Below are positions 8,792 through 18,258 of a stretch of DNA of 64,000 bases, piece by piece (within the stretch, counting starts at the first letter, position 1; each line of letters opens with the position of its first letter). The DNA is taken from positions 1-64,000 of the forward strand of contig CAWHCN010000030.1 in the NCBI GenBank assembly GCA_963827935.1. The letters run 5' to 3'. The notes beneath the pieces are model-generated. The model was not told where the DNA came from and searched no databases. It saw only the letters and a program-made list of their open reading frames with translations. The stretch comes from DATFNV01 sp963827935. GTDB lineage: Bacteria; Planctomycetota; Planctomycetia; Gemmatales; Gemmataceae. The translations under genes and the position numbers were made by a program.

Positions 8792-11626
8792 ATGAGTACA
8801 TGCACAACCATCGTCCGGATGCTGGGGCACTACCAGGTTTTGCTTCGAGTCGTGGCGAATCCCGAAGAGCGGATCTCCGCCTTGCCCTTGTTGACGGACG
8901 CCGAACGCCGCCAATTGATCGAAGAGTGGAACCAGCCCGCTGTGGCGGCACCTTCCTCCTCCGAGAAATTCTACCATGAAGCCTTTGCGGCACAGGCCGC
9001 GAAAACTCCCGACGCCGTCGCCGTTGTCTTCGAGGAGCGGCGGTTGACTTTCCGGGAGCTGGACGTGCAGTCGAACCAGTTGGCCCATTTCCTTCGCCGG
9101 CACGGAGTGGGCCCCGACGTCCTCGTCGGCATCTGTCTCGAACGATCGCCGGAACTGGTGGTCGGGATTGCTCGGCATCCTGAAAGCGGGCGGGGCATTC
9201 GTCCCACTCGAGCCGTCGTACCCGCCGGCGCAGTTGGCACGCTGCTGTCGGAAACCCGGCCGGCGGTCGTGATCACGCAGTCGCGACTGTTAGCCCGGCT
9301 TCCCCACGAGGGGAGGGCCGTCGTCTGCCTCGATACGGAGCGGGAAGCGATTGCGGCGGAATCATCGGCCGCTCTGGACGTCCGCGTAACCGGCGAAAAC
9401 CTGGCGGCGGTGATCTTCTCATCAGGCTCGACGGGAAAGCCCAAGGCCATCGCCCGCCCGCATCGCGCCCACCGTTTCAGCTCCACGATGCGCGTCGCTT
9501 TTCAACTCTGTGAGTCTGACCGGCACGTGCTGAAGACGTCGCTCGATTCCTCCCTGCTCTTCCTCGAAGTCTTCTGGCCGCTGATGACCGGCGGCCGGAT
9601 GATCATCGCCGGGCAGCAAGAGAACAGCGACACGGCCGCCCTTCTCAGACTGCTCATCGACCACAAGATCACAATCATCGCGCTCGTACCGTCGCTGCTG
9701 CGACTGCTCGTTGCCGAAGCGGGTCTGGAAGCTTGCACGTCGCTGCGCCACATGATCTGCTTCGGGGAACCGTTGCCGGTCGATGTCGAAGAGCGATTCT
9801 GCCAGCGCTTGCCGGCGGCACTGGGTATTTTCTATGGGACCACGGAAGCTCCGTCGCTCGCTTTCCGCCAGAGTCGCGGCAGCGGCCCCCGGCCCCTGGG
9901 GAACCTGGGTTACCGGCTCGGCAACCGCCAGATCTACATTCTGGATGCGCGGCTACAGCCAGTGCCGATAGGGGTTCCCGGCGAGCTGGTCGCCGGCGGG
10001 CCGGGTCTGGCGGCTGGTTATCTGAACGGCCGCGAGCAGACCGAAGAGCGCTTCATCCCGCATCCGTTCAGCAAGGACCCCGGCGTGCCGATTGTTTCGG
10101 ACTGGCGACCGGGTACGCTGGCGGTCCGACGGCTCGCTGGAGTTCATGGGGCGTCTCGACGACCAGATCAAGATTCGCGGCTACCGCGTCGAGCCGGCGG
10201 AAGTCGAGGCCGCGCTATTGCGGCACCCCGGCGTGCGAGAGGCCGTGGTCGTTGCCCGGCACGAATCGCGATGGAGAGAATCAACTGGTTGCCTATCTCG
10301 TGGCCAGGTCTCACCGACTGACCGTCAGCGAGCTGCGGACGCACCTGGTGCAAAGCCTGCCCGCGCACATGATCCCGTCAATCTTTGTCGGGCTGGAGCG
10401 ACTCCCCCGACGACCCAATGGCAAAACGGACCGAAACGCGCTGCCATCTCACGAGCTGAACCGTCTCGAATCCGGGCAGCCGTTCGCTGCGCCTCGAACC
10501 TCGATGGAGGAAACGCTGGCCCGCATTTGGTGCGATGTGCTGGGTGACGAGCGAGTCGAGCGTTCACGACAGCTTCTTCAACCTCGGAGGCAATTCGCTT
10601 CTGGCAGTCCGTCTGGTCTCTGAAATCGAAAAGACGTGCGGCCGGCATTTGTCCCTTGCAACGCTCTTCTTGCATCCGTCGGTCGCACGGCTGGCCGAAG
10701 TCCTGGAGACGGGCAAAAGCGCTCGGTCGCCCCGCTCGATTGTCGAGATCCGCCGAGGCGGGTCGAAGCCTCCTCTTTATTTCCCGCCGACAATGTCCGG
10801 CGGAGCCTTCATCTGCAACGCGATCCTGGAACAGCTTCCCCCGGATCAGCCTGTCTATGCCTATGCCATTGAAGGTCATTCCACGAAGAAACCGCGGTGC
10901 TCATACCATGGAGGCCATGGCGCTCTTCGTGCTGTGAAGAGTTGTCTGCCTTTCAGCCGGATGGCCCGGTCTGTTTGGCAGGTTACTCTTTCGGGGGACT
11001 GCTGGCCTATGAGATGGCCCGGCACCTGAGCCTCAGGGGCGGCAGGTCAAGCTGCTGGCCATCATCGATGTCGGACCCGGCGGGGCCGGACCACACCGCT
11101 GGGCCCAGGCGGCGCACTCCGCGCTTCTTGGCTGTTTCTGCGGAATTTGCCTCGCTGGATCCCCCACGTTCTTCTCCATAAGTCTGCCAACGAAATGCTG
11201 GGTCGCACGCGACTAAGGCTCAGAAAGCTTTTCAAGAATTTGTTGATTGATTCCAGTCACATGCATCGGTCCCAGTTGCCTATGGTTGCCGATGACATCT
11301 TCAACACGAACGACCGGCCGGATGATATGCGAGCGCAGATGAATGACTATCTGCGTGCGCTGGCGGAGCATCGCTACCGTCCCTATCCGGGACGGGCCGT
11401 GCTCTTTCGAGCTCGAACCCGGCCGCTTTTTCCATCCCATTCGCCTGACATTGGATGGAGCAAGCTCGTCCTCGGGGGGCTCGAGATCGTCCATCTATCG
11501 GGTAACCATGGGACGATTCTTCATGAACCTCATGTTCACGCACTCGCCAGGGAATTCCGAGCGGCCCTGGACGTAGCCGTAGAAGGGCACCGGTCAATGG
11601 GGATCAGCAACGCCAATCCCCCATGA
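8792..11626 (+). pseudogene. NRPS termination module (end of C, A, PCP, TE), truncated and frameshifted
   Basis: This is the last module of a nonribosomal peptide synthetase. The first residues (TTIVRMLGHYQVLLRVV, LPLLTDAERRQLIEEWNQPA) are the tail of a condensation domain whose catalytic part is missing. The adenylation domain follows: LTFRELDVQSNQLAHFLR, FSSGSTGKPKAIARPH (A3 core), FYGTTEAPS, then FRTGDRVRWRSDGSLEF and GRLDDQIKIRGYRVEPAEVE (A7/A8) and LPRRPNGKTDRNALP (A10 Lys). The carrier protein has FFNLGGNSLLAVRLVSEIE with the phosphopantetheine Ser. A thioesterase with LAGYSFGGLLAYEMARHLSL (GxSxG) ends at 11626. At least five frame changes break it between 9,180 and 11,150. No other NRPS gene is in the window. 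Confidence 0.85.
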
Positions 11627-11642
11627 GCCAGGAGAATCTGCA

Positions 11643-12089
11643 ATGCTCGTGAGGCCGACAAAGACCACGCAGTTATTGATGGCGAAGCTCGTCATCCGTC
11701 AGTTTTCCGCGGCACACCCCGCTTCGGTCATGTGTCGGAGAGCGGTCGCTGCCCTTGACGAAGTCGCGACGGAAACCGGGACAACGGCGGTGCCAGTTGC
11801 GCTCAACTGGCTGATCACGCGCCTCAGCGTGGCCAGAGTGATCATCGGCGCCCGAAACGAAACGCAGCTCCGTCAGAACCTCGGTGCGGTGGGGTGGAAC
11901 CTCGCGGTCGCGGATGCAAAAGCGCGACGCGGCCAGTGCCGAGAGCCCAACATACCCGTCCTGGCACCAGCGGGGCTTTGCCGAGCGGAACCCGTCGCCG
12001 GTTGGCTAAGTGAGAGACAAGAACCGAGGTCGCGAAGCCATTTGTTTTTTGGAATTCGGGATGGCGCGTGGCGTTCGGCGCATTACTAG
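11643..12089 (+). pseudogene. aldo/keto reductase C-terminal fragment
   Basis: Residues 34-95 of this frame (ALDEVATETGTTAVPVALNW, VARVIIGARNETQLRQNLGA, VGWNL) match the end of an aldo/keto reductase, where the GARN-xxQLxxNL motif helps hold the NADPH phosphate. The TIM-barrel catalytic part with Asp, Tyr, Lys and His is absent upstream, and the tail after residue 100 does not look like the family. It is a leftover of a gene cut off by the NRPS end. Confidence 0.65.
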
Positions 12090-12119
12090 GATAGAAGTGC
12101 AGGGCGGGAGAGTCGAACG

Positions 12120-13265
12120 GTGATCGAATCCGGGAAGGCCGGCGCGGCGGGAAGGCAGTTCGAGGTGATCTGGGCATCCGGAACACTACCCGAGCTGAGC
12201 GACTCGCAGCTCTTGAGTCGGTATGTTGGCGCGCGGGGTGGGGACACCTTGGCCGAAGCGGCGTTTCGTGAGCTCGTCAATCGCCACGGGCCGATGGTAA
12301 TGGGGGTCTGCCGACAGATCCTGCGGAATCATCACGACGCGGACGACGCGTTCCAGGCGACGTTTCTGGTCCTGGTGCGCAAGGCGAGTTCGATTCGAGT
12401 GGACGATTCGCTCGCCCCCTGGCTTTGCAGCGTGGCTTACCGGACCGCGTGCCGGGCGCGAGAGCTGGCCGCACGTTATCGCTCGATTGACGAAGTGGAG
12501 ATCGAAGAGCCCGCCGGCTCTTGCTTGGAGGGAACCTTTCAACTCGACTTGCGGCCCTTGCTGCATGAAGAATTAGATCGTCTTCCGGGCAAGTTTCGCG
12601 ATGCGATCGTGCTGTGTCACCTCGAAGGCAAGTCGCACGAGGAGGCCGCGCGTCTACTGCAGACGCCAATCGGCACGGTAAACAGCCACCTGTCGCGCGG
12701 TCGACGGCTGTTGCGATCGCAATTGGAACGTCGCGGCGTGGTTGTGCCGTCCGCGCTATTCTCAGCGAATTGGCTGGCCGGCACCACAACCACGGTGGCA
12801 GTGCCACTGCTCGAATCCACGATTGCCGCCGCCATCGGGTCGGCGACGGCGAAAGCCGTGCCCGCCTTGGTCGTGTCCTTAACCCACGGAGTCTTGAAAA
12901 CCATGTGGCTCAGAAAGGTAACAACGAACGCACTTGCGGGCGTTCTGATCGGCGCCGGGACGGGAAGTCTCGCAGTGTGGGCCCACTGGCCTTCGCCAAA
13001 GGCCAAGGAGTCTGCCCCAGGGCATGGGCCTGTGCTGGCACTGGCTGGAGAAAACGCGGGCAAGCTCGCCTGGGACGGCGTATCCGCTTCAACACGTGCG
13101 CAGCCGCAAACGCATTCGCAGGCGGCGGTGGACGAGGCCCGAACCGCTGACGGCCCCGAGGGAACGCTTGACGGTCTGCCAGCCGATTGCCCGATCTCGA
13201 TCGCGGCCGGCGCTCTCTCCAAAATGATTGATCAATTCCATCAACCATCCCAGCCTTCCCGATAA
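12120..13265 (+). CDS. ECF sigma factor with C-terminal membrane anchor
   Basis: Intact, 381 residues. The start is GTG at 12120 behind a GGGAGAG ribosome site. Region 2 (FRELVNRHGPMVMGVCRQIL, DADDAFQATFLVLVRKASSI) and region 4 (LDRLPGKFRDAIVLCHLEGK, EEAARLLQTPIGTVNSHLSR) are complete, in the order of planctomycete ECF factors. After region 4 there is a linker with two hydrophobic patches and a transmembrane helix near residues 268-290 (TTNALAGVLIGAGTGSLAVW), then a Pro/Ala-rich tail of about 90 residues with no recognised domain. The membrane anchor suggests the tail senses something outside the cytoplasm. It is convergent with the secreted protein on the minus strand, so regulation of a neighbour is not obvious. 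Confidence 0.88.
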   Translation: MIESGKAGAAGRQFEVIWASGTLPELSDSQLLSRYVGARGGDTLAEAAFRELVNRHGPMVMGVCRQILRNHHDADDAFQATFLVLVRKASSIRVDDSLAPWLCSVAYRTACRARELAARYRSIDEVEIEEPAGSCLEGTFQLDLRPLLHEELDRLPGKFRDAIVLCHLEGKSHEEAARLLQTPIGTVNSHLSRGRRLLRSQLERRGVVVPSALFSANWLAGTTTTVAVPLLESTIAAAIGSATAKAVPALVVSLTHGVLKTMWLRKVTTNALAGVLIGAGTGSLAVWAHWPSPKAKESAPGHGPVLALAGENAGKLAWDGVSASTRAQPQTHSQAAVDEARTADGPEGTLDGLPADCPISIAAGALSKMIDQFHQPSQPSR

Positions 13266-13806
13266 GCAGGAATCGCGATGGCGGCGAATGACCCGGAAGA
13301 GGCGCGGAGCAGTGACACCGGTGTGGGCGCGTGCCTGGCCAGGCACGGCGGTCTGTCGTACCGAGCAGCACCAACTGAACCAGGTACGCACAGCAATGGA
13401 CGCTACAGCGCCGTTTCTCGCCTCTGTGGACCAGCAGGAATTGGCACCACTGCGGCGGGGGAAGTTCCTCTGGCTTCAGCTCCGCCATTCCCTCCTTCCA
13501 GTTCATGCCAACCTGCGAGACGCGACCGCGGACGAGCCTGTCGCCGCACGCGCGATCGGCCTTTGCGCGACCCTCCTTGATCCGGTTGAGGAACTCGACG
13601 ACAGCATTGGTTCCTGAACCGGGGGCCTCGATCACCGGCCCGTTGACACCTGATTCCTCCTTGCCCGGGGACGGCGGGTCGCCTTGCTTGGCAGGGTCTT
13701 GTTGCGCGGGGGCTGGTAGTGAGAGAAGGCCCACGCCGCAGCAAGTGGCTATCGCTGCCACCGCAAGGGCCGCGCCCAGCGTGCGTTTTGAAAGCCGCAG
13801 TTTCAT
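13266..13806 (-). CDS. hypothetical secreted protein, 3' end uncertain
   Basis: The start ATG at 13806 opens a clear signal peptide (MKLRLSKRTLGAALAVAAI, ATCCGVGLLSLPAPAQQ). The mature part has a Pro/Gly-rich linker, then VVEFLNRIKEGRAKADRACG and VGMNWKEGMAELKPEELPPP. The frame stays open to 12910, but the last 115 residues would overlap the opposite-strand sigma factor and lose any protein-like pattern after about 13,400, so the true 3' end is probably lost or frameshifted. I do not recognise the family. Confidence 0.5.
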
Positions 13807-13931
13807 TCTTGTTTCCTTCCCACGAGCACCGTGCTGGGCTTGCGCCCACAGCACTTCGCTCATTGTGTTGCTTCTCTACGGGCAAGAGGCAGCGGTGCAT
13901 TTTCGTCCAATGACGATCTGGTGGGCCACGG

Positions 13932-14630
13932 TTAGCCGTCGCTGGGAGTCGAAACACCCTTCGGTCCCTGATAATTGGCCGCATGCGCCGGAGGCTTGAT
14001 ACCTGGCCTTAACCGAGCATCGCCAATCGGCGTGCCGGCAACCAAGGTCAAGGGAACCACGCCAGCCCAGATTGGAAGTTCATAGTCCGCCTCGTCGTCA
14101 ATTGGCGGACCGGTCCGGATCTTTGCCGAGGCCTCGTCAATCGAGATCGACACGACGAGCGTCCGCCGGAGTTCCTGCTCGCTCGGCTCGCGGACCACCT
14201 CCCAGCGACCCGGAATCACATGGTCGGAAAGCCCGCGCAAGATTTCCGCTTTCCGGGCCGGGTCTTCGACCACGGAGGGTATGCCGTACAAGACTACCGA
14301 GCGGTAGTTCATCGAGTGGTGAAACGCCGACCGCGCGAGCACCAGGCCATCCACGAGCGTGACCGCAACGGAGATGGTCATCCCTTCCTGGAGAGCCCGG
14401 AGCATCCGGCTTGCGGGTGAACCGTGGAGGTAGATTCGGTCACCCAGGCGGACATACAGGGTCGGAATGACGCATGGCTGGCCATCGACCAGGAAGGCCA
14501 CGTGGCAGACAAGCCCTTGGTCCAGGATCGCGTGGATCGTGACGGCATCGTAGGCACCGCGCTGGGCCAGACGCTTGACAGTAGCGCGGTCGCTCGGAGG
14601 CAACTCGTTCACGCAAAAAGCCCTCAACAT
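13932..14630 (-). CDS. pyridoxamine 5'-phosphate oxidase-like FMN-binding protein
   Basis: A split-barrel flavin protein of about 232 residues. The start is put at ATG 14630 (MLRAFCVNELPPSDRATVKR) because family members begin this way; an upstream ATG at 14675 is possible. Core signatures are AILDQGLVCHVAFLVDGQPC, VIPTLYVRLGDRIYLHGSPA and a C-terminal IWAGVVPLTLVAG. In the family these bind FMN and often act on small toxic or vitamin-like substrates rather than on PNP itself. Genes of this type usually sit beside a MocR regulator; here the MocR gene is 34 kb away, and promoter copy A lies about 60 bp upstream of the start. It is transcribed away from module 1. Confidence 0.82.
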   Translation of the reverse strand: MLRAFCVNELPPSDRATVKRLAQRGAYDAVTIHAILDQGLVCHVAFLVDGQPCVIPTLYVRLGDRIYLHGSPASRMLRALQEGMTISVAVTLVDGLVLARSAFHHSMNYRSVVLYGIPSVVEDPARKAEILRGLSDHVIPGRWEVVREPSEQELRRTLVVSISIDEASAKIRTGPPIDDEADYELPIWAGVVPLTLVAGTPIGDARLRPGIKPPAHAANYQGPKGVSTPSDG

Positions 14631-14690
14631 CCTGTCCGCGGAAGCCGGGTGAACAGCCTGTCCGTCACCCGGCATCCACGAGACTTGTAC

Positions 14691-14751
14691 ATGATACTTC
14701 GACGTGGCATGGGCACAACTGCCACTTCTTCCATTAATCATGGTGCCACTT
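14691..14751 (-). promoter_or_regulatory. conserved promoter/operator block, copy A
   Basis: On the minus strand: AAGTGGCACC at 14751-14742, a second AGTGGC, then -35 TTGTGC (14718-14713), a 16-bp spacer and -10 TATCAT (14696-14691). The spacing is identical in copies B, C and D. It reads towards the pyridoxamine-oxidase-like gene, whose start is about 60 bp downstream. Confidence 0.75.
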
Positions 14752-14850
14752 CTGCGGCTCGGATCGCCGCGAGAAATCCACGTCTGTCCCCGGCCAAGCA
14801 TGCGGCGAAGACGACTTGTTTGGCCGGCTGGACTTCGGGCACGTCCGCCT

Positions 14851-16124
14851 TCACGAGGATCCGGCCGGAGCCACCCCTTGCGATGGGAAGAAGCGACTGG
14901 CTGAGCTTCGGAAAAGCTCTAGCTTTCGGTAGTCCCCGCCCACGGCCTCCTTGGCCGGCAGGCCGAGCCAGTCCTCCAGTACGGTTGTGAACACTTCCCG
15001 GAAGTCGATCCCGAACTTGAGGTCCCCGTACTTGGGGTCCAGTTCGGTCAGGCTCGGGGTCGTCCCCTTAAGCCCGGCGCGGACGCCGGGTCCGGCCAGG
15101 AGTACGGGACCGGCCGTGCCGTGGTCAGTACCCTGGGAGCCGCTCTCCCGGACCGTCCGGCCGAACTCGCTGAACGAGAGGACAGTCACCCGCTCTTCAA
15201 GCCCCGCCTTCCGCAGGTCGTCCAGGAACGCCTTGATTCCGCCGGCCCATTCGCCGAGGAGGCTCGCGTGCGTCGGTAGCTGCGCGGCGTGCGTGTCGTA
15301 GGAGCCGGGCTGGGACGTGTAGAAAACCCGGGTCCCAAGGTCGGCCTTGATAAGCCGGGCCAGCAACCGTAAACGGCCGGCCAACTCGGTGCTGGGGTAG
15401 CTGGCCCCGGAGTCGTCCTTCGCACGGACAACCTCCGCCATTCGGTCGGCGACCGCGTAGCCGTCCACGGAGTTCCGCCGCAGGAAGGCGCCGAAGTCCT
15501 CCTTCGGCTCGTCCTTCGCTTCCACGCGCGCCGGCTTGGCGGTGCGGGCCAGCACGAAATCCTCGGGGCGCGAGAACGCGGTCGCCACCGCCTTGCGTCC
15601 CCGCAGGATGGGCGGCAACTCTCCCGTGCCGGCGAATACGGAGGACGGCACGCCCTGCTTTAGCGTTCCGCCATCGAGCGCCTGGCCGATCCAGCCGAGG
15701 GCATCCTTGTCCTTCCCATCCGGCCGGGCCGAGTGCCAGATCGCCATCGACGTGAAGTGCGAGCGGTCGGGGTTGGGGTAGCCGACCCCCTGTACGATCG
15801 CGAGTCGGCCGTCTTCCAGGAATTGCCCGCGTCGCCCATCGCGGGGTGAAGGCCGACCTGGTCGTTCACTTTGACCAGGCTTGAGGCGGCCAGCCGGAGC
15901 TCCGTCCGGTATTTCGCGTAGCCATCGTCCTTGAAGGGTACGACGGTGTTGATGCCGTCGTTGCCGCCGTCCATCTGGACGACCACGAGCACGCGGCCGT
16001 CTTTCATGGGAGCGGCCGCCCGTGCCGCCTGTGCCAGGAAGTTGGGTACGGCGGGCGAAAGGGCGACCAGGGTGGACCCGCGTAGGACCGACCCCAAGAA
16101 ATTGCGTCGGGAAAGCATGCTCAT
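14851..16124 (-). CDS. DUF1501 protein of module 1, one frameshift
   Basis: An exported protein of the sulfatase-like DUF1501 family that is abundant in planctomycetes; the biochemical role is unknown. The start MSMLSRRNFLGSVLRGSTLV is a twin-arginine-type leader. The body contains VVVQMDGGNDGINTVVPFKD, then after a shift near 15,820 AIWHSARPDG, FYTSQPGSYDTHAAQLPTHA, VLSFSEFGRTVRESGSQGTD and HGTAGPVLLAGPGV, all standard family positions. Unbroken length is about 424 residues, near the 402 of the module 3 homologue. It is the last gene of the module, 180 bp after the small secreted protein gene. DUF1501 genes usually pair with a DUF1800 gene, present here two genes upstream. Confidence 0.88.
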
Positions 16125-16304
16125 TCTCCTTTTGACGTTCGTATGCCTCCGGGACCAGCCCTAGCCCTGAACAAGGGGGCCGGGTCGGGCGAAATGGCCT
16201 CGGATCGTTGGAAGAAGGTTCTCACGAAGACTCTCTGCTGCTGCCCACTCGATTCCGTAAATCGAATGAGGCGACTCTGCACCACTCTGCGTTTTCGGGC
16301 GGGC

Positions 16305-16807
16305 TCACTTGCTCCTCGACTTTTGAACTTCATCGGCAAGCTCAATGAGCCTGCTGACCGCGACGTCCAAGGCTTCCGGCGTCTTGCTATCGCCGGCCCA
16401 GCTGATCGCGTGCTTCTTGTCGCCGTGAACGATGGTCAGGCCGCTTTGGAAAGCCGCTCCAGGGGAGTTCCCGCCCGGGGGGGACGGATAGTCCTTGTCG
16501 AACTCGAACAGCTTGGCCGAGCGGCCCACCTTTGAACCCGCTCCAACTCCTCGACAGTCAGCCAGATATCGACCTGGTGGCGGTCGTAGTTTGCGAGGTT
16601 GGACCGGTCCAATCGCTTGCCGTCGCCCCATTGTCGCTCGGTGTGCCAGACGTAGTGAAGCTTGCCGTCCTTGACGGTGATCTCGGTTAACCCCGCGTAG
16701 GTATAGGACACAGACAAGGGAGCCGGTTTGTCTTCTGTACGAGCGATGGGGATGACCCCGGCCAGGTTGCAGACGACCAGACACAGGACTAGAGAATATG
16801 GTCTCAT
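16305..16807 (-). CDS. small secreted hypothetical protein, frameshifted
   Basis: The start at 16807 gives a signal peptide (MRPYSLVLCLVVCNLAGVIP). The mature part reads VSYTYAGLTEITVKDGKLHY and VDIWLTVEELERVQ, then after a shift near 16,530 KLFEFDKDYPSPPGGNSPGA, LTIVHGDKKHAISWAGDSKT and VSRLIELADEVQ. About 158 residues. It resembles planctomycete proteins that pair a G-x-L-x-Y strand with a final helix, but I know no function. It lies between DUF1800 and DUF1501, 51 bp after the former. Confidence 0.6.
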
Positions 16808-16858
16808 TTGATCTCCTTCGCGTGGCGTTGAATGTACTGCGTTTCCTGACCTTCCTAA

Positions 16859-18243
16859 CTAAGCCTGCTGTGCTTCAGGCGATGCCAACAGGAGTGCGAC
16901 GAGCCGGCGGACGGTCTCGGGGGTCAGCGCACCGTCGCCCAGGGCGGCCGTCAGGCGGCCGCGCCAATCGGGACTGGGCGGGTATCCGACCAGGAGTTCA
17001 CCGTAGAAGCCAACGAGCGCATCCCGATCGCCGCCTCGGTTGTGCCGCTTCGCCAGGCCCTCGCCGTCCAGGGGCGCGGGCGACGGCTGAGGTCTCCATC
17101 GACGAGCGCCGCGCCGTAGTTGGCACGTCCGATCATTGTCCCGGTGCCGATCCAGGAGCGGCCCTCGGGCCAGCCGCCGACGTTTGGCGGGTAGAACAGG
17201 TCCTGGCCGAGTCGCGCCACCCAATCGGCCAGGAGCAGTGTGCTCGGCGGCGGGTCGGAAAGCTCCAGGGCACGCACGGCGCCGAGGGCGTACTCCACCG
17301 GCCCGAGGACGCGGCCGCCGAGGTTTTCCTCCGCGAAGAATGCCTGGGACCGGAGCACCGTTTCGACGGCCCAGCCGATGTCAAGTTCGTGTTCCCGCAA
17401 ACCGTCAGCCAGAGCGTCTATCGTCCGGGCCCCGCGCCTGCCTCGCCGAGGAACAGGCCGGACAGCCGCCAGGCTGAGCCGCTTCGCGGTGGCGGGGTGC
17501 TCCAGCACCATGCCGACCAAGTCGTCGCCCCGCCAGCGGCCCTTCTTGCCGAGGATTTCCTTTTCGCCATCGTCGTGACGGTCGGCGTCTTCTTGGAACT
17601 TGTCCTTGTCCACGGTCCAGCCGGTAAGCGCCCGGGCGGCCTCCTTTACGTCCTTTTCGGAGTAGTTTCCGACGCCCATCGTGAAGAGTTCCATCAGTTC
17701 CCGGGCCAGGTTTTCGTTTGCCGCTCCCTTCTTGTTGCTGGGGGCGTCGAGCCAGACGAGCAGCGCCGGGTCGTAGACGACCGCCTTGAGGAGGTCCGGA
17801 AACTTCCCCCGCCCGTGCTTGCGGAACAGCTCGTTCTGGCGACGCATGGCGGCCAGGCTCCGGACCTTGTCGTTGCTCGTCGCGAAGTGGTTGTGCCACA
17901 GCAGCGCCAGCCGCTCATTCAGGGGGTCGGGCCCAGAAAGCATCCGGTAAAGCCACCACGCCTTGAGCCGCGCCGGATCCCCGGAGGCGACGGCGTTGTC
18001 GGCGAGGGTGCCGGCGGTCTGCTCGAAGTCCTTCGCTACTCCGGCCCGCGCCTTCCCGGCAAGGATTCGGTCGATACTCGCTTTCGGCCCCTCTTTAAGG
18101 TCGCGCTGGATTTCCTCCCAGGTGGCCCCCAACCCGGCGCGGCGGTGGAGGTGGACCACACGCCGCAGGTTCCACGGGGACTTGGGGTTGGGTTCGTAGA
18201 GCGCCCAGGGGGAGGCATCGGCGTTCTTGCGATCTTCAGCCAC
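16859..18243 (-). CDS. DUF1800 protein of module 1, frameshifted
   Basis: A DUF1800 family protein (about 460 residues unbroken), usually encoded next to DUF1501 and thought to be its partner; the activity is unknown. The N-terminus has NLRRVVHLHRRAGLGATWEE, and the core WWLYRMLSGPDPLNERLALL with WHNHFATSNDKV is the family hallmark, followed by ENLARELMELFTMGVGNYSE and EAARALTGW. The C-terminal part needs shifts near 17,420 and 17,080: LFYPPNVGGWPEGRSWIGTG, then DALVGFYGELLVG and the end LVALLLASPEAQQA. No signal peptide is seen. It starts 15 bp after the stop of the first regulatory-like gene. Confidence 0.88.
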
Positions 18244-18258
18244 GGTGATTTCCTCCAG

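Noticed and set aside
14704..14752. Reading the four-copy block as an RNA pseudoknot (GTGGC with GCCAC, GGCAC with GTGCC)
   Set aside because: The pairing is possible in all copies, but the pairing bases do not covary and the fixed -35/-10 spacing on the minus strand explains the conservation better.
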